This document shows, piece by piece, positions 1 to 9,718 of a DNA stretch of 64,000 nt. The notes beneath the pieces are model-generated. The model ran no database searches and was not told the DNA's origin. It saw nothing but the letters and a program-made list of their open reading frames with translations. The stretch spans positions 620,001 through 684,000 of the forward strand of contig NZ_VHLG01000001.1 in assembly GCF_006516955.1 (NCBI RefSeq). Direction: 5' to 3'. Every line of letters starts with the position of its first letter. Position 1 is the stretch's first letter. The DNA comes from Martelella alba (GTDB lineage: Bacteria; Pseudomonadota; Alphaproteobacteria; Rhizobiales; Rhizobiaceae). Made by a program: the position numbers and the translations under genes.

Positions 1-1567
1 GCGGACTGCCCCTCTCGCCTGTCACGCGGCTGAAGACAGGATTATCCTGATTGGGAACAACTTCCCCACCAGGATCCTCCGGCGCTTCCTTGACGCTGGA
101 ATTGTCCGCTGTGATAACGACCGGCGCATTTCCGGTCGATCCGCTGAAGACGAACTGATAAACGAGGAACACAGCGACCGCGACGACACCGACAAAGGCA
201 AGGCCGGCCAGGACCAGCTGTCCCACCCCACGCAAGGGGCCGAAATAAAACTCACGCTCTTCATCGTCGTGGTCACCGCCATGATCCGCCGTATCACCAA
301 TCCGCTGGCGGCGCATGGCTTCGGACTGGCTGAGCGCACGGCGGAAGTCATCTTCCAGTACCGATTCGATGTCATCGTCATAAATGGCCTCGCCCGCGCG
401 TGCGGCACCTGCTGCGGCCGCGGCGGCCATCGGCGGCTGCGCCTGTGGCTCACGCGGCTGCTGACGAAGCGGATTGGCCAGGCCATGTTCAGCACCGAGA
501 ACATCATCAAGGTCATCATCCAGACCGTATTCATAGGCCGGAGCAGCCATGCGTTCATGCTCGGGATCATGTTCCGGCAGGTCCGGCAGGTCCATCTCGG
601 TCACGGGCTGGGGCAGCTCTTCCGGGGCAACCAGCGCGGCAGGATCGAAAACATCATCACGACTGAGTGCCGCTTCCTCGATCGGGTCTTCCGGCCCGGC
701 CGGCTCTTCGGCCATCGACAGATCATCGAGCTCGAAATCGGAAAGCTCCTTGGCAAGCTCATCCAGATCAAGGTCGAGTTCATCGTGACGCCGCGCCTCA
801 GCCGGTGCCGCAGGTGAAGGCTGAGCTGGCTCTGACACGGGTGCAGCCGGCTCCTGCGGACGGCTTGCCTGTGTGGGGGAATGCACCACGTCAACAGGCG
901 CCGCCACCGTCGCACGCCATCCCGGTTCACCGAAGCTGGCACCACCATAGGAGGGAGACTGGGGGACCGTCTGGGGGGCAAAAGCCGGTTCTTCGACTGG
1001 CAAGGGATCTGCCGGGCGCGGTGTGGCCGGCTCCTGCGGCGTCGCTCGTCCATAATCCGGTTCGGCGAAAAGGTCCTGTTCAAACGTACTCTGCGGCCTC
1101 TGATCGAAGCGCGGCTCTGCCTGATGCGGCGGCTCTGCAGCAAACGGGCTGCGATCCGGAACGAAGGATACCGGCTCCGGTTCGGCCTCAGGCTCGGGGA
1201 GATCGAACTGGCCCATGGACATTTCCAGCTCATCGGCTAGCATGTCATCACTGTAATCGTCAAAACCGGATCCCGTTTCAACGGGCCCTGTTTCAGACGG
1301 CCGGCTGACCGGCTGCTGCAGAGGGATCGATGATGCCGGCGGAGCAGGCTGTGACGGCTGCCCATTATCCGGAGCCACGCCCGGCGTGGTGACACGTTCG
1401 AATTCACGCAGCAATTCATCCGCGAGGTCGTCCTGACCGGAGGGAGCATCCGTCCGGGCTGGCTGGTCGTCTGGCGCTATCAGCCTTGCCAGCTCGGCAA
1501 AGGGATCATCCGGCGACAAATCACCGAAATTGCCACGCGACCGGTCTGGGTTGTTCTTATCTGCCAT
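1..1567 (-). CDS. SPOR-type cell-envelope protein (C-terminus outside window)
   Basis: The reading frame is open from the ATG at 1567 to the window edge (522 codons seen). Residues 1 to about 440 are long, acidic and rich in Pro, Glu, Ala and Asp, as expected of a disordered cytoplasmic region. One hydrophobic segment lies near residues 447-468, followed by what looks like a periplasmic linker. The gene follows argS by 63 bp on the same strand. In rhizobia the gene after argS typically encodes such a bitopic protein ending in a SPOR (peptidoglycan-binding, septum-localising) domain. That domain would lie beyond the edge and is inferred from position and architecture, not seen. No gene symbol is justified. 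Confidence 0.7.
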   Translation of the reverse strand, partial: MADKNNPDRSRGNFGDLSPDDPFAELARLIAPDDQPARTDAPSGQDDLADELLREFERVTTPGVAPDNGQPSQPAPPASSIPLQQPVSRPSETGPVETGSGFDDYSDDMLADELEMSMGQFDLPEPEAEPEPVSFVPDRSPFAAEPPHQAEPRFDQRPQSTFEQDLFAEPDYGRATPQEPATPRPADPLPVEEPAFAPQTVPQSPSYGGASFGEPGWRATVAAPVDVVHSPTQASRPQEPAAPVSEPAQPSPAAPAEARRHDELDLDLDELAKELSDFELDDLSMAEEPAGPEDPIEEAALSRDDVFDPAALVAPEELPQPVTEMDLPDLPEHDPEHERMAAPAYEYGLDDDLDDVLGAEHGLANPLRQQPREPQAQPPMAAAAAAGAARAGEAIYDDDIESVLEDDFRRALSQSEAMRRQRIGDTADHGGDHDDEEREFYFGPLRGVGQLVLAGLAFVGVVAVAVFLVYQFVFSGSTGNAPVVITADNSSVKEAPEDPGGEVVPNQDNPVFSRVTGERGSP

Positions 1568-1630
1568 TCGTTTCCACCACGCATGCCCATCCACCCGACA
1601 TATCGGGTGGCGGGCAGATTTGAACCGATA

Positions 1631-3391
1631 TTACCGCATTTCGAGCGGTGCCTCCGTCCCCGTCAATGCGAGACCGGACTTCAATACCGCAGCCACAGCG
1701 GCCACAAGACCTAGCTTTGCGATGCTGGATTGTCGGTCTTCGTCATTAATAAATCGTAATTGCGGTTTTTCCTTACCTTTATTCCAGTGAGCGTGGAAAT
1801 GAGACGCCAGGTCATAAAGGTAGAACGCAATCCGGTGTGGCTCATAAGCAAGCGCTGCGGCCTCAACCACCCGGGGATATTCCGCGACTTTGGCAATAAG
1901 ACGGATTTCATCCGGATCGTCAATGGATTCTGCCGCTGTATTTGCCAGAACCTCTGTCGACAGATCGATATCACCGAACACTTCCCGAGCCTGACGAAAC
2001 ACCGACATGCAGCGCGCATGGGCATATTGCACATAGAAGACCGGATTGTCTTTTGACTGCTCGGTGACCTTGGCAAAATCGAAGTCAAGCGGCTCGCTGT
2101 TCTTGCGATAGAGCATCATGAAGCGAACGGAATCGCGCCCGACCTCGTCAACGACTTCGCGCAGCGTCACGAAATCGCCCGAGCGCTTCGACATCTTCAC
2201 TTCTTCGCCGTCACGCATCAGCTTGACCAGCTGGCAAAGCAGCACGGTCAGCTTGGACTGATCGCCCGAAACCGCCTTGGCAACGGCTTCCAGCCGCTTC
2301 ACATAACCACCGTGATCGGCACCCAGGACGTAAATCATCTCCTGGAAACCGCGGTCGAACTTGTCCTTGAAATAGGCCACATCAGCGGCAAAATAGGTAT
2401 AGCTGCCGTCGGATTTCTCCAGCGGACGATCAATATCATCGCCAACTTCGGTCGAGCGAAACAGCGTCTGTTCGCGATCTTCCCACTCCTCAGGCACCTG
2501 CCCCTTTGGCGGCGGCAGCGTTCCCTTATAGACGAAGCCCTTGAAAGTCAGCGCATTGATGGCGCCGCGAATGGCGGCCGCGTCATCGGCATGCAGCGTG
2601 CGTTCCGAAAAGAACACGTCGTGATGCACGTTCAGCGCATCAAGATCCTCACGGATCATCGCCATCATGGCGGCGATCGCACGATCCTTGACCAGCGGCA
2701 TCCACTCATCTTCCGGCATCTGCCGAAGGCTGGCGGCGAATTCCTCTGCCAGCGCCTTGCCCACCGGCACAAGATAGTCACCGGGGTAAAGTCCCGCTGG
2801 GATGGTGCCGATATCCTCGCCCAGTGCCTCGCGGTAACGCATGTAAACCGAGCGGGCCAGAACATCGATCTGCGCGCCGGCGTCGTTGATGTAATATTCC
2901 TTGGTCACATCATAGCCGGCATAGCCGAGAAGATTGGCAAGCGCATCACCGACGACCGCACCGCGGCAATGGCCGACATGCATGGGGCCGGTCGGATTGG
3001 CCGAAACATATTCGACATTGATCTTGCGGTTCGCTCCGAGCGGGCTGCGGCCGAAATCCTCCCCCTCACGGATCGCGGTTTTGAGCAGGTTCTGCCAATA
3101 GGCCACCGAAAGGCGGATATTGATAAAGCCCGGGCCGGCAACCGTCACTTCGGCAATATCGTCATCCGCGCTCAGGACAGCCGAAATCTCGGCGGCGAGA
3201 TCACGCGGCTTCAGCCCCAGCGGCTTGGACAGCACCAGCGCAGCATTGGTCGACACGTCGCCATGGCTCGGATCACGCGGCGGTTCTACTGCAACGCGGG
3301 AAAAATCCAGCGCAACGGCCTGGTCGCGGATCATCGGCATTGCCTTCAGCCGCGTTTCAATTCTCTGTTGGAAATCGGTAAAGAGGTTCAT
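1631..3391 (-). CDS. argS: Arginyl-tRNA synthetase
   Basis: This class I aminoacyl-tRNA synthetase charges tRNA-Arg with arginine in the cytoplasm. The 586-aa product has the usual length for the family. It carries the HIGH-type motif HVGH at residues 138-141 inside the conserved stretch [14 protein letters not shown], and the KMSKS-type loop KMSKRSG at 399-405. The N-terminal 100 residues fit the ArgRS Add-1 domain and the C-terminal third fits the DALR anticodon-binding domain. It lies 56 bp downstream of dgt and 63 bp upstream of the SPOR-type gene, all on the minus strand, so the three may be co-transcribed. Nothing is missing or broken. Confidence 0.97.
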   Translation of the reverse strand: MNLFTDFQQRIETRLKAMPMIRDQAVALDFSRVAVEPPRDPSHGDVSTNAALVLSKPLGLKPRDLAAEISAVLSADDDIAEVTVAGPGFINIRLSVAYWQNLLKTAIREGEDFGRSPLGANRKINVEYVSANPTGPMHVGHCRGAVVGDALANLLGYAGYDVTKEYYINDAGAQIDVLARSVYMRYREALGEDIGTIPAGLYPGDYLVPVGKALAEEFAASLRQMPEDEWMPLVKDRAIAAMMAMIREDLDALNVHHDVFFSERTLHADDAAAIRGAINALTFKGFVYKGTLPPPKGQVPEEWEDREQTLFRSTEVGDDIDRPLEKSDGSYTYFAADVAYFKDKFDRGFQEMIYVLGADHGGYVKRLEAVAKAVSGDQSKLTVLLCQLVKLMRDGEEVKMSKRSGDFVTLREVVDEVGRDSVRFMMLYRKNSEPLDFDFAKVTEQSKDNPVFYVQYAHARCMSVFRQAREVFGDIDLSTEVLANTAAESIDDPDEIRLIAKVAEYPRVVEAAALAYEPHRIAFYLYDLASHFHAHWNKGKEKPQLRFINDEDRQSSIAKLGLVAAVAAVLKSGLALTGTEAPLEMR

Positions 3392-3447
3392 AGCTGTCTT
3401 CCATGGGCGCCAGATTCAGCACGAAACGCCCCTTGTTTTGGGCGCTC

Positions 3448-4665
3448 CTAGCGCAATTCGGGGGTGTGGTCAAACAAGCGCTGATGCGTGCGGATCGCAT
3501 AAGTGTCTGTCATTCCGGCCAGATAGTCCGAAACATGGCGCGCAAGCTGAAGCTTGGACAGGTCCTGAAGCCCCTCGCTCCAGTGATGATTGCCCATCAA
3601 AGCCGGATCGGCCATATAGGCATCAAACAGATCTGCAACGATCTCCGCTGCAGCGCGGCGGATCGCCATGATATCGGGATGCCGGTAGATCCGGGAGAAC
3701 AGCATGGCTTTGATCTGCCTGTCCACGGCCATCATGTCGGGGGAAAAGAAAGCAATCGTCTCACCGGCATGGCGCACGTCATCAGCACTTTTCGGAACGA
3801 CCTTGCGAAGCTGCTCCTGTGAAAAACCGATCACATCCTCGACCATGCGGGTGATCTGCCGGCGCATGACCTCATTGGTGAAACGGCTTTTCTCAAGCCC
3901 TGGATAACGATCATGCACTTCGCGCATCAGCCCTGCGAGAAACGGCACGTCTTCCAGCATTTCAAATGTCAGGAAACCGGCGCGCAGACCATCGTCAATA
4001 TCATGCGTATTATAGGCGATATCATCCGAAACGGCGGCAACCTGGGCCTCGAGGCTGGCATGGCTTGCAAGCCACAGGTCGTGCCGCGTACTGTAATCCA
4101 CGATAGGCTGCGGCACGGGGCCCTTGATACCTTGGCCCTTAGCATCCATCAACGGACCATTATGCTTCACCAGACCCTCAAGGGTTTCCCAGGTCAGATT
4201 GATACCGTCAAATTCGGCATAGCGATGTTCCAGCTTGGTCACAATCCGCAGCGACTGGGCATTGTGATCGAAGCCACCGAAGGGCGCCATCTTCTCATGC
4301 AGCGCATCCTCACCGGTATGACCAAAGGGCGTGTGGCCGAAATCATGCACCAGTGCCACACCCTCGGCGAGATCTTCATCCAGCCGCAGCGCGCGTGCCA
4401 GGGCTCGGGCCACCTGGGCCACCTCGATCGTATGGGTCAGACGGGTACGATAGTGATCATCATCCTGGCCGATAAACACCTGGGTCTTGTGCTTCAACCG
4501 GCGAAAGGCCGTGGTATGAATGATCCGGTCACGATCCCGCTGGAAATCGGATCGCGTCAGACTGCCCGCCTCCGCGACCAGCCGGCCGCGCCCGGTCCAT
4601 GGATCGCAGGCATAAGCGGCGCGCGCAACATCACCAAATCCAAGCGCCTTGCTATCGATGCTCAT
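3448..4665 (-). CDS. dgt: Deoxyguanosinetriphosphate triphosphohydrolase-like protein
   Basis: This HD-domain dNTP triphosphohydrolase cleaves dNTPs to the deoxynucleoside and triphosphate, and may adjust dNTP pools. The chosen start is the ATG at 4665 ([10 protein letters not shown]), giving 405 aa. An upstream in-frame extension to 4722 looks unlike a protein and is rejected. Metal-binding residues of the HD superfamily are visible: the TRLTHTIEV histidine near residue 78 and the HD pair at 107-108 in [13 protein letters not shown]. Length and motifs fit the type-2 dGTPase-like proteins common next to argS and erpA in rhizobia. It is divergent from erpA; the true substrate range cannot be read from sequence. 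Confidence 0.93.
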   Translation of the reverse strand: MSIDSKALGFGDVARAAYACDPWTGRGRLVAEAGSLTRSDFQRDRDRIIHTTAFRRLKHKTQVFIGQDDDHYRTRLTHTIEVAQVARALARALRLDEDLAEGVALVHDFGHTPFGHTGEDALHEKMAPFGGFDHNAQSLRIVTKLEHRYAEFDGINLTWETLEGLVKHNGPLMDAKGQGIKGPVPQPIVDYSTRHDLWLASHASLEAQVAAVSDDIAYNTHDIDDGLRAGFLTFEMLEDVPFLAGLMREVHDRYPGLEKSRFTNEVMRRQITRMVEDVIGFSQEQLRKVVPKSADDVRHAGETIAFFSPDMMAVDRQIKAMLFSRIYRHPDIMAIRRAAAEIVADLFDAYMADPALMGNHHWSEGLQDLSKLQLARHVSDYLAGMTDTYAIRTHQRLFDHTPELR

Positions 4666-4850
4666 AGGTCTCGCTCTCAGCCAAAATAACGGCACGACAA
4701 TGGCGCAAACGCAATCGCCCATTGACGGCGTAACGCGCCGTTCTTAACTAAGTTTAGAGTGCTTTGAAAGGTGCGACGGGCTTTCTTTGGCCTGCCCTTC
4801 CTGCAGCAATGGCGAAAGACGCCGGCAAGACCCTCTTCAGGAGATCTGAT

Positions 4851-5183
4851 ATGGACACGCAAACCGTAACACTTTCCGATGCAGCAGCCAGACGCATCGC
4901 CACCATTATTGCCGGCGAGACTGACAAACATGCCCTGCGCGTATCCGTCGAGGGCGGTGGCTGCTCCGGCTTTTCCTACAAGTTTGATCTCGTCGCAGGA
5001 CCGGAAGAGGACGACCTGGTGATCGAGAAAGCCGATGCGATGGTGCTGATCGATAGCATGTCGCTCATCTATATGGCCGGCTCGGAGATTGACTTCGTCG
5101 ACAATCTGCTCGGTCAATCCTTCAAGATAGAAAACCCAAATGCAGTTGCCAGCTGCGGCTGCGGCACAAGCTTCGCAATCTAA
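4851..5183 (+). CDS. erpA: A-type iron-sulfur cluster carrier ErpA/IscA family
   Basis: This small scaffold/carrier inserts Fe-S clusters into apo-proteins in the cytoplasm. The start is the ATG at 4851, preceded by AGGAG, giving 110 aa. The three conserved ligand cysteines are present: Cys38 in GGGCSGFSY and Cys102/Cys104 in the C-terminal SCGCGTSF. It is divergent from dgt. The same window carries the large Fe-S enzyme complex I and the BolA/glutaredoxin pair, which act in the same supply route, although they are far away. The erpA symbol reflects common annotation of this locus in rhizobia; IscA or SufA are possible alternative family names. The stop codon lies in a short tandem repeat, described separately. 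Confidence 0.9.
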   Translation: MDTQTVTLSDAAARRIATIIAGETDKHALRVSVEGGGCSGFSYKFDLVAGPEEDDLVIEKADAMVLIDSMSLIYMAGSEIDFVDNLLGQSFKIENPNAVASCGCGTSFAI

Positions 5184-5209
5184 AACAAAGCTTTCTAAAA
5201 CAAAGCTTT
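5180..5209. repeat. Perfect 15-bp tandem duplication over the erpA stop codon
   Basis: The 15-mer CTAAAACAAAGCTTT occurs twice head to tail (5180-5194 and 5195-5209), with the TAA of erpA inside the first copy. The unit contains the palindrome AAAGCTTT. It looks like a recent slippage or duplication event that places a second in-phase TAA 15 bp downstream. Confidence 0.9.
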
Positions 5210-5223
5210 GCCATCAAATACTA

Positions 5224-5258
5224 ACGCCGCAGCGAGACACCACTGCGGCGTTTCTGTT
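5224..5258 (+). terminator. Rho-independent terminator after erpA
   Basis: A perfect 9-bp stem (ACGCCGCAG at 5224-5232 with CTGCGGCGT at 5243-5251) is followed by a T-rich tail. A second perfect 8-bp hairpin (5265-5272 with 5282-5289) lies just downstream of the convergent permease gene and could serve the minus strand. Confidence 0.75.
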
Positions 5259-5299
5259 TGCAATGCAGCCGGCAATTTCCACCGGCTGCCTCTGCTGGA

Positions 5300-6670
5300 T
5301 CAGCTTTCCTTCAGCGCCTTGCCAGCGTTCTCGGGAATGACCAGCGACATGATGATTGCCGAAAGACCAGAAAGGGTGATGGGCGTTGCGAAAACCTTCT
5401 GGATGATATCCGGCATGTGCTGCATGGCATTCGGCACCAGCGTCACGCCAAGGCCGAGGCCGAACGAAACCGCCATGATATAGACCTTGCGGTGATCAAT
5501 CGGCTCCGAGGCCAGAATACGGATGCCGGCAACCGCGATCGATCCGAACAGCACAACAGTTGCGCCACCGAGAACAGGCTTCGGCACCAGCAGGAAGGCA
5601 CCGCCGATGATCGGGAAGAAGCCAAGCACAACCAGAATGCCGGCGATATAGAAACCGACGTGGCGGCTTGCCACACCGGTCATCTGGATGACACCGTTAT
5701 TCTGACTGAAGGTAGTGTTCGGGAAGGTGCAGAAAATCGCAGCGATACCGGAATTGATACCATCGGCCAGCACACCGCCCTTGACGCGGTTCAGATAGAC
5801 ATCCCCTTGAGTCGGTTCACCAGAAATGACGGAATTCGCTGTCAGATCGCCGGTCGTCTCAATGGCCGTGATCAGATAGACAAAGGCAATCGGGATGAAG
5901 AGCCCGAGATCGAAATTGATGCCGAATTTAAACGGAACCGGAACAGCGAAGACCGCCTGCGTTCCCAGTTTTGAAAAATCCACCATGCCCAGAAATGCGG
6001 AAATGATGAACCCGGCAACAAGCCCGAGCATGATGGCAGCGATGCGAATCATGGGATGCTTGTTGAATGAAAGCGCGACAATAACCGCAACAACGATCAA
6101 TCCGAGCAGGATATTCACCGGATCACCAAAGCTCTCTCCAGCACCGGCGCCACCGGCAAAATCGGTAAAGCCGGACTTCACCAGGCTGAGGCCGATCACG
6201 GTGATGACAATCCCGGTGACCGTCGGTGTAACGATCCGCCCCATTTTGGTGATGAACTGGCTGAGAATGATTTCGACAAGGCAGCCGACAAGGCAAAGTC
6301 CGAAAATCATTGCCAGAATATCCTCCGGCGTGCCGCCACGGTTCTTGACGGCGAAGCCTGCCGCCAGAATGACCGAGAGGAAGGCGAAACTGGTTCCCTG
6401 CACACTCAGCAGGCCTGAACCGACCGGACCAAGCCGATAGCACTGAATAAAGGTTGCCACGCCCGAGACGAACAGAGACATCGAGATCAGATAGGGTACA
6501 TGCTGCCCAAGCCCCAATGCGCCGCCGATGATAAGAGTTGGCGTTACAATGCCGATAATACTGGCCAGAATATGCTGGATGGCCGCCAGAAAGGATGCCC
6601 CGGGTGATGGAACATCATTCAACTTGTAAATGATATGGTGGTGTCCGCTTGTCGCGTTCTCATCTGCCAT
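5300..6670 (-). CDS. NCS2-family xanthine/urate permease
   Basis: This inner-membrane nucleobase:cation symporter of the NAT/NCS2 family is predicted to import xanthine or urate. The start is the ATG at 6670 (MADENATSG), preceded by AGGAAAAGAG, giving 456 aa; a longer upstream frame is leader. About 12-14 hydrophobic segments are visible. The TM8 motif ETTGDLTANS and the NAT signature SQNNGVIQMTGVASR match the XanQ/UacT-type group rather than uracil (UraA) permeases. The choice between xanthine and urate is not settled. It converges with erpA and has a long untranslated upstream region with two hairpins next to the ribosome-binding site, which suggests RNA-level control. Confidence 0.88.
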   Translation of the reverse strand: MADENATSGHHHIIYKLNDVPSPGASFLAAIQHILASIIGIVTPTLIIGGALGLGQHVPYLISMSLFVSGVATFIQCYRLGPVGSGLLSVQGTSFAFLSVILAAGFAVKNRGGTPEDILAMIFGLCLVGCLVEIILSQFITKMGRIVTPTVTGIVITVIGLSLVKSGFTDFAGGAGAGESFGDPVNILLGLIVVAVIVALSFNKHPMIRIAAIMLGLVAGFIISAFLGMVDFSKLGTQAVFAVPVPFKFGINFDLGLFIPIAFVYLITAIETTGDLTANSVISGEPTQGDVYLNRVKGGVLADGINSGIAAIFCTFPNTTFSQNNGVIQMTGVASRHVGFYIAGILVVLGFFPIIGGAFLLVPKPVLGGATVVLFGSIAVAGIRILASEPIDHRKVYIMAVSFGLGLGVTLVPNAMQHMPDIIQKVFATPITLSGLSAIIMSLVIPENAGKALKES

Positions 6671-6760
6671 GTCGTTCTCTTTTCCTGCGGCCTGGCCGCG
6701 TATAACCCCTGAGTGGATACAACCAATAAGAAGCAATAACCATGCCACAAAATAGACACA
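6671..6760 (-). promoter_or_regulatory. Structured 5' leader of the xanthine/urate permease gene
   Basis: Reading towards the gene, a hairpin can form between GTAT (6717-6720) and ATAC (6700-6703) with inner CC/GG pairs. It is followed directly by a compact GC-rich hairpin at 6687-6699 (GCGGC stem, 3-nt loop). The Shine-Dalgarno AGGAAAAGAG starts two to three bases after that stem. This geometry fits translational control. A riboswitch is an inference; the known NMT1 xanthine riboswitch class occurs at such genes in proteobacteria, but I could not match its consensus from memory. Confidence 0.35.
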
Positions 6761-7271
6761 CTTAACCCAGCCAAGACCATAATATATATATTTCAATATC
6801 TTACGGCTACGCCCTCATATCAGATCCGCCTCATGAATCTAGTTGCACAAAACAATGGACGCAATCTTTGAAACCCAGCACAGTTTTAAGGCAACCTTGG
6901 GTGAATGGAAGATCGTGAACGCCCACAATAGCAGCAATGCATCGCCCCGCTCCGTAGCGGCGAATGACATCTCAAGGTCAACGCGCTTTGCCGCCAACGC
7001 TCAAGTGACAGCAAACCGAATGGCTAAACGCGTAACATGTTCAAAGAGAAGCCTTTGAAATATGGTGAAAAAAGCTTTCAAGACGCTGTTTCCACCTGTC
7101 CTTCGCGATGTTTTTGCGGCAAAAGTCAGTGTGAACTCGAACCGCCAGGAAGTCAGGTGACGCGGCGATTAGCGCATGCAAAGATCGTCCTAGCCCAAGG
7201 CAGGAACTGAACGATCAACGCAGATGGTTCGCCCGATTGCCTGAAAAAACAGCAAAAGGCAGGAAATTTCG
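6761..7271. other. Intergenic region between permease leader and xth
   Basis: About 510 bp between divergent genes. It holds an AT-rich run (6780-6800) that may contain the permease promoter. A 71-codon plus-strand frame at 6843-7058 has no convincing ribosome-binding site and an unnatural composition. I see no RNA gene or repeat here. Confidence 0.5.
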
Positions 7272-8063
7272 ATGAGGGTAGCGACCTGGAACATCAACGG
7301 CATCAAAGCGCGGCTGGAAAATCTTCTGGTCTGGCTCGAAGCAGCCAAGCCCGACATCGCCTGCCTTCAGGAGATAAAGTCGGTCGATGAGGCCTTCCCG
7401 CGCGAGGCGATAGAGGCACTGGGCTATCACGTTGAAACGCATGGTCAAAAAGGGTTCAACGGCGTCGCGATACTGTCGCTGAACCGCCCTGATGACATTA
7501 TCCGGGGCCTGCCCGGCGACGAGACCGACGAACAGGCCCGCTTCATTGAAGCGAGCTTTTCCGTCAAAGGCGGATCGATACGCATCGGCTGCCTCTACCT
7601 GCCCAATGGCAACCCGGTCGAGACCGAGAAATACCCCTATAAGCTGGCATGGATGGACCGCCTCGAACGCCATGCGGCAAGCAGGCAGGCATTTGAAGAA
7701 GCATATATCCTGGCTGGTGACTATAATGTCATCCCGACGCCCGAAGACTGCTACGACCCTGCCGCCTGGGCAAAGGACGCGCTGTTTTTGCCGGAGACAC
7801 GACAAGCCTATCGCCGTCTGCTGTCACTCGGGCTGACCGACGCCATCGCAGCCAGCGGGGATACGCCCGGGCGCTATACTTTCTGGGACTATCAGGCAGG
7901 AGCGTGGCCCAGGAACAACGGAATCCGTATCGATCACATGCTGCTATCGCCGGAATGCGCCGACAGGCTGCAAAGCGTCATGATCGACAAGGACACACGC
8001 AGCTGGGAGCGCCCGTCAGATCACGTGCCAGTCATATGCGAACTGCAATACGAATTCGCCTGA
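7272..8063 (+). CDS. xth: Exodeoxyribonuclease III / AP endonuclease
   Basis: This EEP-superfamily nuclease cleaves 5' of abasic sites and removes 3'-blocking groups in base excision repair. The 263-aa product starts at the ATG at 7272 behind GGCAGGAAA. Family motifs are visible: WNINGIKAR with Asn near residue 7, the metal-binding QEIK (Glu34), the GDYNVIP box, and the terminal SDHVP with its catalytic His. It converges with exoR on the opposite strand. Length and motifs are normal. The neighbourhood (erpA upstream, exoR downstream) is typical for Rhizobiaceae. Confidence 0.95.
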   Translation: MRVATWNINGIKARLENLLVWLEAAKPDIACLQEIKSVDEAFPREAIEALGYHVETHGQKGFNGVAILSLNRPDDIIRGLPGDETDEQARFIEASFSVKGGSIRIGCLYLPNGNPVETEKYPYKLAWMDRLERHAASRQAFEEAYILAGDYNVIPTPEDCYDPAAWAKDALFLPETRQAYRRLLSLGLTDAIAASGDTPGRYTFWDYQAGAWPRNNGIRIDHMLLSPECADRLQSVMIDKDTRSWERPSDHVPVICELQYEFA

Positions 8064-8097
8064 ACCACCCGGCATCTTTACCGCATAAAGCTTTTGC

Positions 8098-8883
8098 TCA
8101 GGGATTGCTGGTCGAAAGGTTCTGCGCCAGTGCGATCGCACCACGGCGGTCCTTTTCGTCCACAATCGAGAAGGACTTCTCCTGCAAATCCCGCATCCAG
8201 GCACAGTCCGATGGTTTGCACAGATTGGTTGCTGCTGTCATGTAAGCCAGACCAAGCACCGACTGGCCCTCATTGAAGATGAGATTTCCAAACACCGCCA
8301 TCGCGCCGATATTGCCATTCACGCGGGCAAGATTGAGCCACTTTTTGGCCAGCTTGACGTTTTTGTCACCGCCCTCGCCGTTCAAAATCATCTGCGCGAG
8401 CTGAAACTGCGCTTCGGCATTGCCGAAAACAGAGGCAGCCTGAAAATAGAGCTGACGCGCTTCCGAAAGGTCCTGCTTCACGGGACTGCCTGGAATGCCG
8501 ATCTTGTAATATTTCGCCAGAGCCATCAGTGCGTTCACATAATAGCCGGTATCCTCAGACCCTGGCTCTACATCCTGATTGACGATTTCAGCGAAATATC
8601 TGAAAGCCTCATAATCATCTTCCGGAACGCCATCGCCAAAAGCATACATATTGGCAAGCGCCCAGCGTGACCCAGTATGTCCCTTCTCGGCAGCGTAGCG
8701 ATAAGCTTCAATTGCCTTTGTCTTGTCGCCACTCTTATAGGCTTCGAAACCGAATTTGAAGAGATCAAACCGGCCCGAATCCTTCGGGACATCTGACTTG
8801 ATGTCAAAACCGAAAGCATTGCTGGCCGTCATGGCAACGAAGCCGCCAATGACAAGCAAAACAGCCGCTGATTTCAATCGCAT
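8098..8883 (-). CDS. exoR: Periplasmic Sel1-repeat regulator ExoR
   Basis: ExoR is the periplasmic repressor of the ExoS/ChvI two-component system, which controls succinoglycan, motility and host invasion in rhizobia. The chosen start, the ATG at 8883 (MRLKSAAVLL), gives 261 aa with a signal peptide ending near NAFG; upstream TTG/GTG starts to 8934 cannot be excluded because GGAG directly abuts this ATG. The body contains Sel1-like helical repeats, for example AIEAYRYAAEKGHTGSRWAL and EAQFQLAQMILNGEGG. The match to Sinorhizobium/Agrobacterium ExoR from memory is strong, including the SRWALANMYAFGDG block. It converges with xth. Confidence 0.9.
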   Translation of the reverse strand: MRLKSAAVLLVIGGFVAMTASNAFGFDIKSDVPKDSGRFDLFKFGFEAYKSGDKTKAIEAYRYAAEKGHTGSRWALANMYAFGDGVPEDDYEAFRYFAEIVNQDVEPGSEDTGYYVNALMALAKYYKIGIPGSPVKQDLSEARQLYFQAASVFGNAEAQFQLAQMILNGEGGDKNVKLAKKWLNLARVNGNIGAMAVFGNLIFNEGQSVLGLAYMTAATNLCKPSDCAWMRDLQEKSFSIVDEKDRRGAIALAQNLSTSNP

Positions 8884-9272
8884 CTCCAAGACCGTAACTC
8901 TACCAATCTTCCAGGACACCAAATCTGAACACAACGCCTAACCGGCGCGAAACGACGTCACATAACTACTTTTCCGGTCCAGTAAACCATCCAAGTCTCA
9001 TGTCTTTGAACTTCAGTTTCATTATCCATTCGCTTGCACCTATTTTGTGGCGGGAAATGGACTTTTTCGCTAAGGCGACCTTATGAAATTCCGTAGCCAA
9101 ATGCTGTGACCAAACAGCCACAGTGCGAGATCCGCTGGCAAAATGGTGAATAATGAGTGGCGTTCAAGATCGCTCAGGCACGGTCTGGCGAAAGAATAAT
9201 GAGGAATGCTACCACCGCCGAGAATGGCTGTTGCGCAGCGATGAAAGCCTGTTTAAAACGCAGGCAGAAACT
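8884..9272. other. Intergenic region upstream of exoR and of tRNA-Leu
   Basis: About 390 bp, which must hold the exoR promoter (minus) and the tRNA-Leu promoter (plus). I could not recognise clear -35/-10 pairs, repeats or a further gene. Confidence 0.5.
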
Positions 9273-9358
9273 GCGGACGTGGCGAAACTGGTAGACGCAA
9301 GGGACTTAAAATCCCTCAACCTTTGGTTATGCGGGTTCGAGCCCCGCCGTCCGCACCA
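9273..9358 (+). tRNA. tRNA-Leu (anticodon TAA)
   Basis: The 86-nt gene has a 7-bp acceptor stem (GCGGACG with CGTCCGC) and an anticodon stem-loop with TAA in CTTAAAA. It has a long variable arm as required for tRNA-Leu, a GGTTCGAGCC T-arm and an encoded CCA end (9356-9358). It reads UUA codons, which are rare in this GC-rich genome. Confidence 0.97.
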
Positions 9359-9672
9359 ATTTTTCTCCACATTGTCGCCCGCCAACCGAGGCGAACATTC
9401 CAGATTGAGCTTTCCCCCGCCCCCCCCGCAGAAAGCCATCTCAATCAATCGGAATTCCACGCGGAACCCGTTTCGGACGGGAGCAGTTTTCCCAGCCAGC
9501 CCTTCACTGTCGAGACGGCGCCATTTCCTGTCAAAAGGAGGGCTCGCCGATCCGAACCGCCTCCGCATCGACAAGGGAAAACGTTCGAAAACAGAGTGAT
9601 ACATCTGTCCGGGACCACGATGTATCAACAGTTCTGAGCCAACAATCTTTCTTGGCGACAGCACAAAACGAG
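9359..9672. other. Gap between tRNA-Leu and the porin terminator
   Basis: About 310 bp with no convincing gene. A long minus-strand frame here runs antisense through the tRNA and is a shadow. It contains a C-rich tract at about 9414-9428. Confidence 0.5.
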
Positions 9673-9697
9673 AAAAGCCCGGCATAGCCGGGCTTTT
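9673..9697 (-). terminator. Rho-independent terminator of the porin gene
   Basis: A perfect hairpin AAAAGCCCGGC-ATA-GCCGGGCTTTT lies 22 bp past the porin stop codon. The flanking A/T runs make it potentially bidirectional. Confidence 0.9.
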
Positions 9698-9718
9698 CCG
9701 TCAATCAACAACTGTCGA

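Noticed and set aside
4677-5117. 146-codon minus-strand frame over erpA
   Set aside because: Complete antisense shadow of erpA.
6843-7058. 71-codon plus-strand frame upstream of xth
   Set aside because: No ribosome-binding site and random-looking composition.
9209-9685. 158-codon minus-strand frame across tRNA-Leu
   Set aside because: It runs antisense through the tRNA (typical RRGSNPHNQR pattern from tRNA T-arm sequence) and has no ribosome-binding site.
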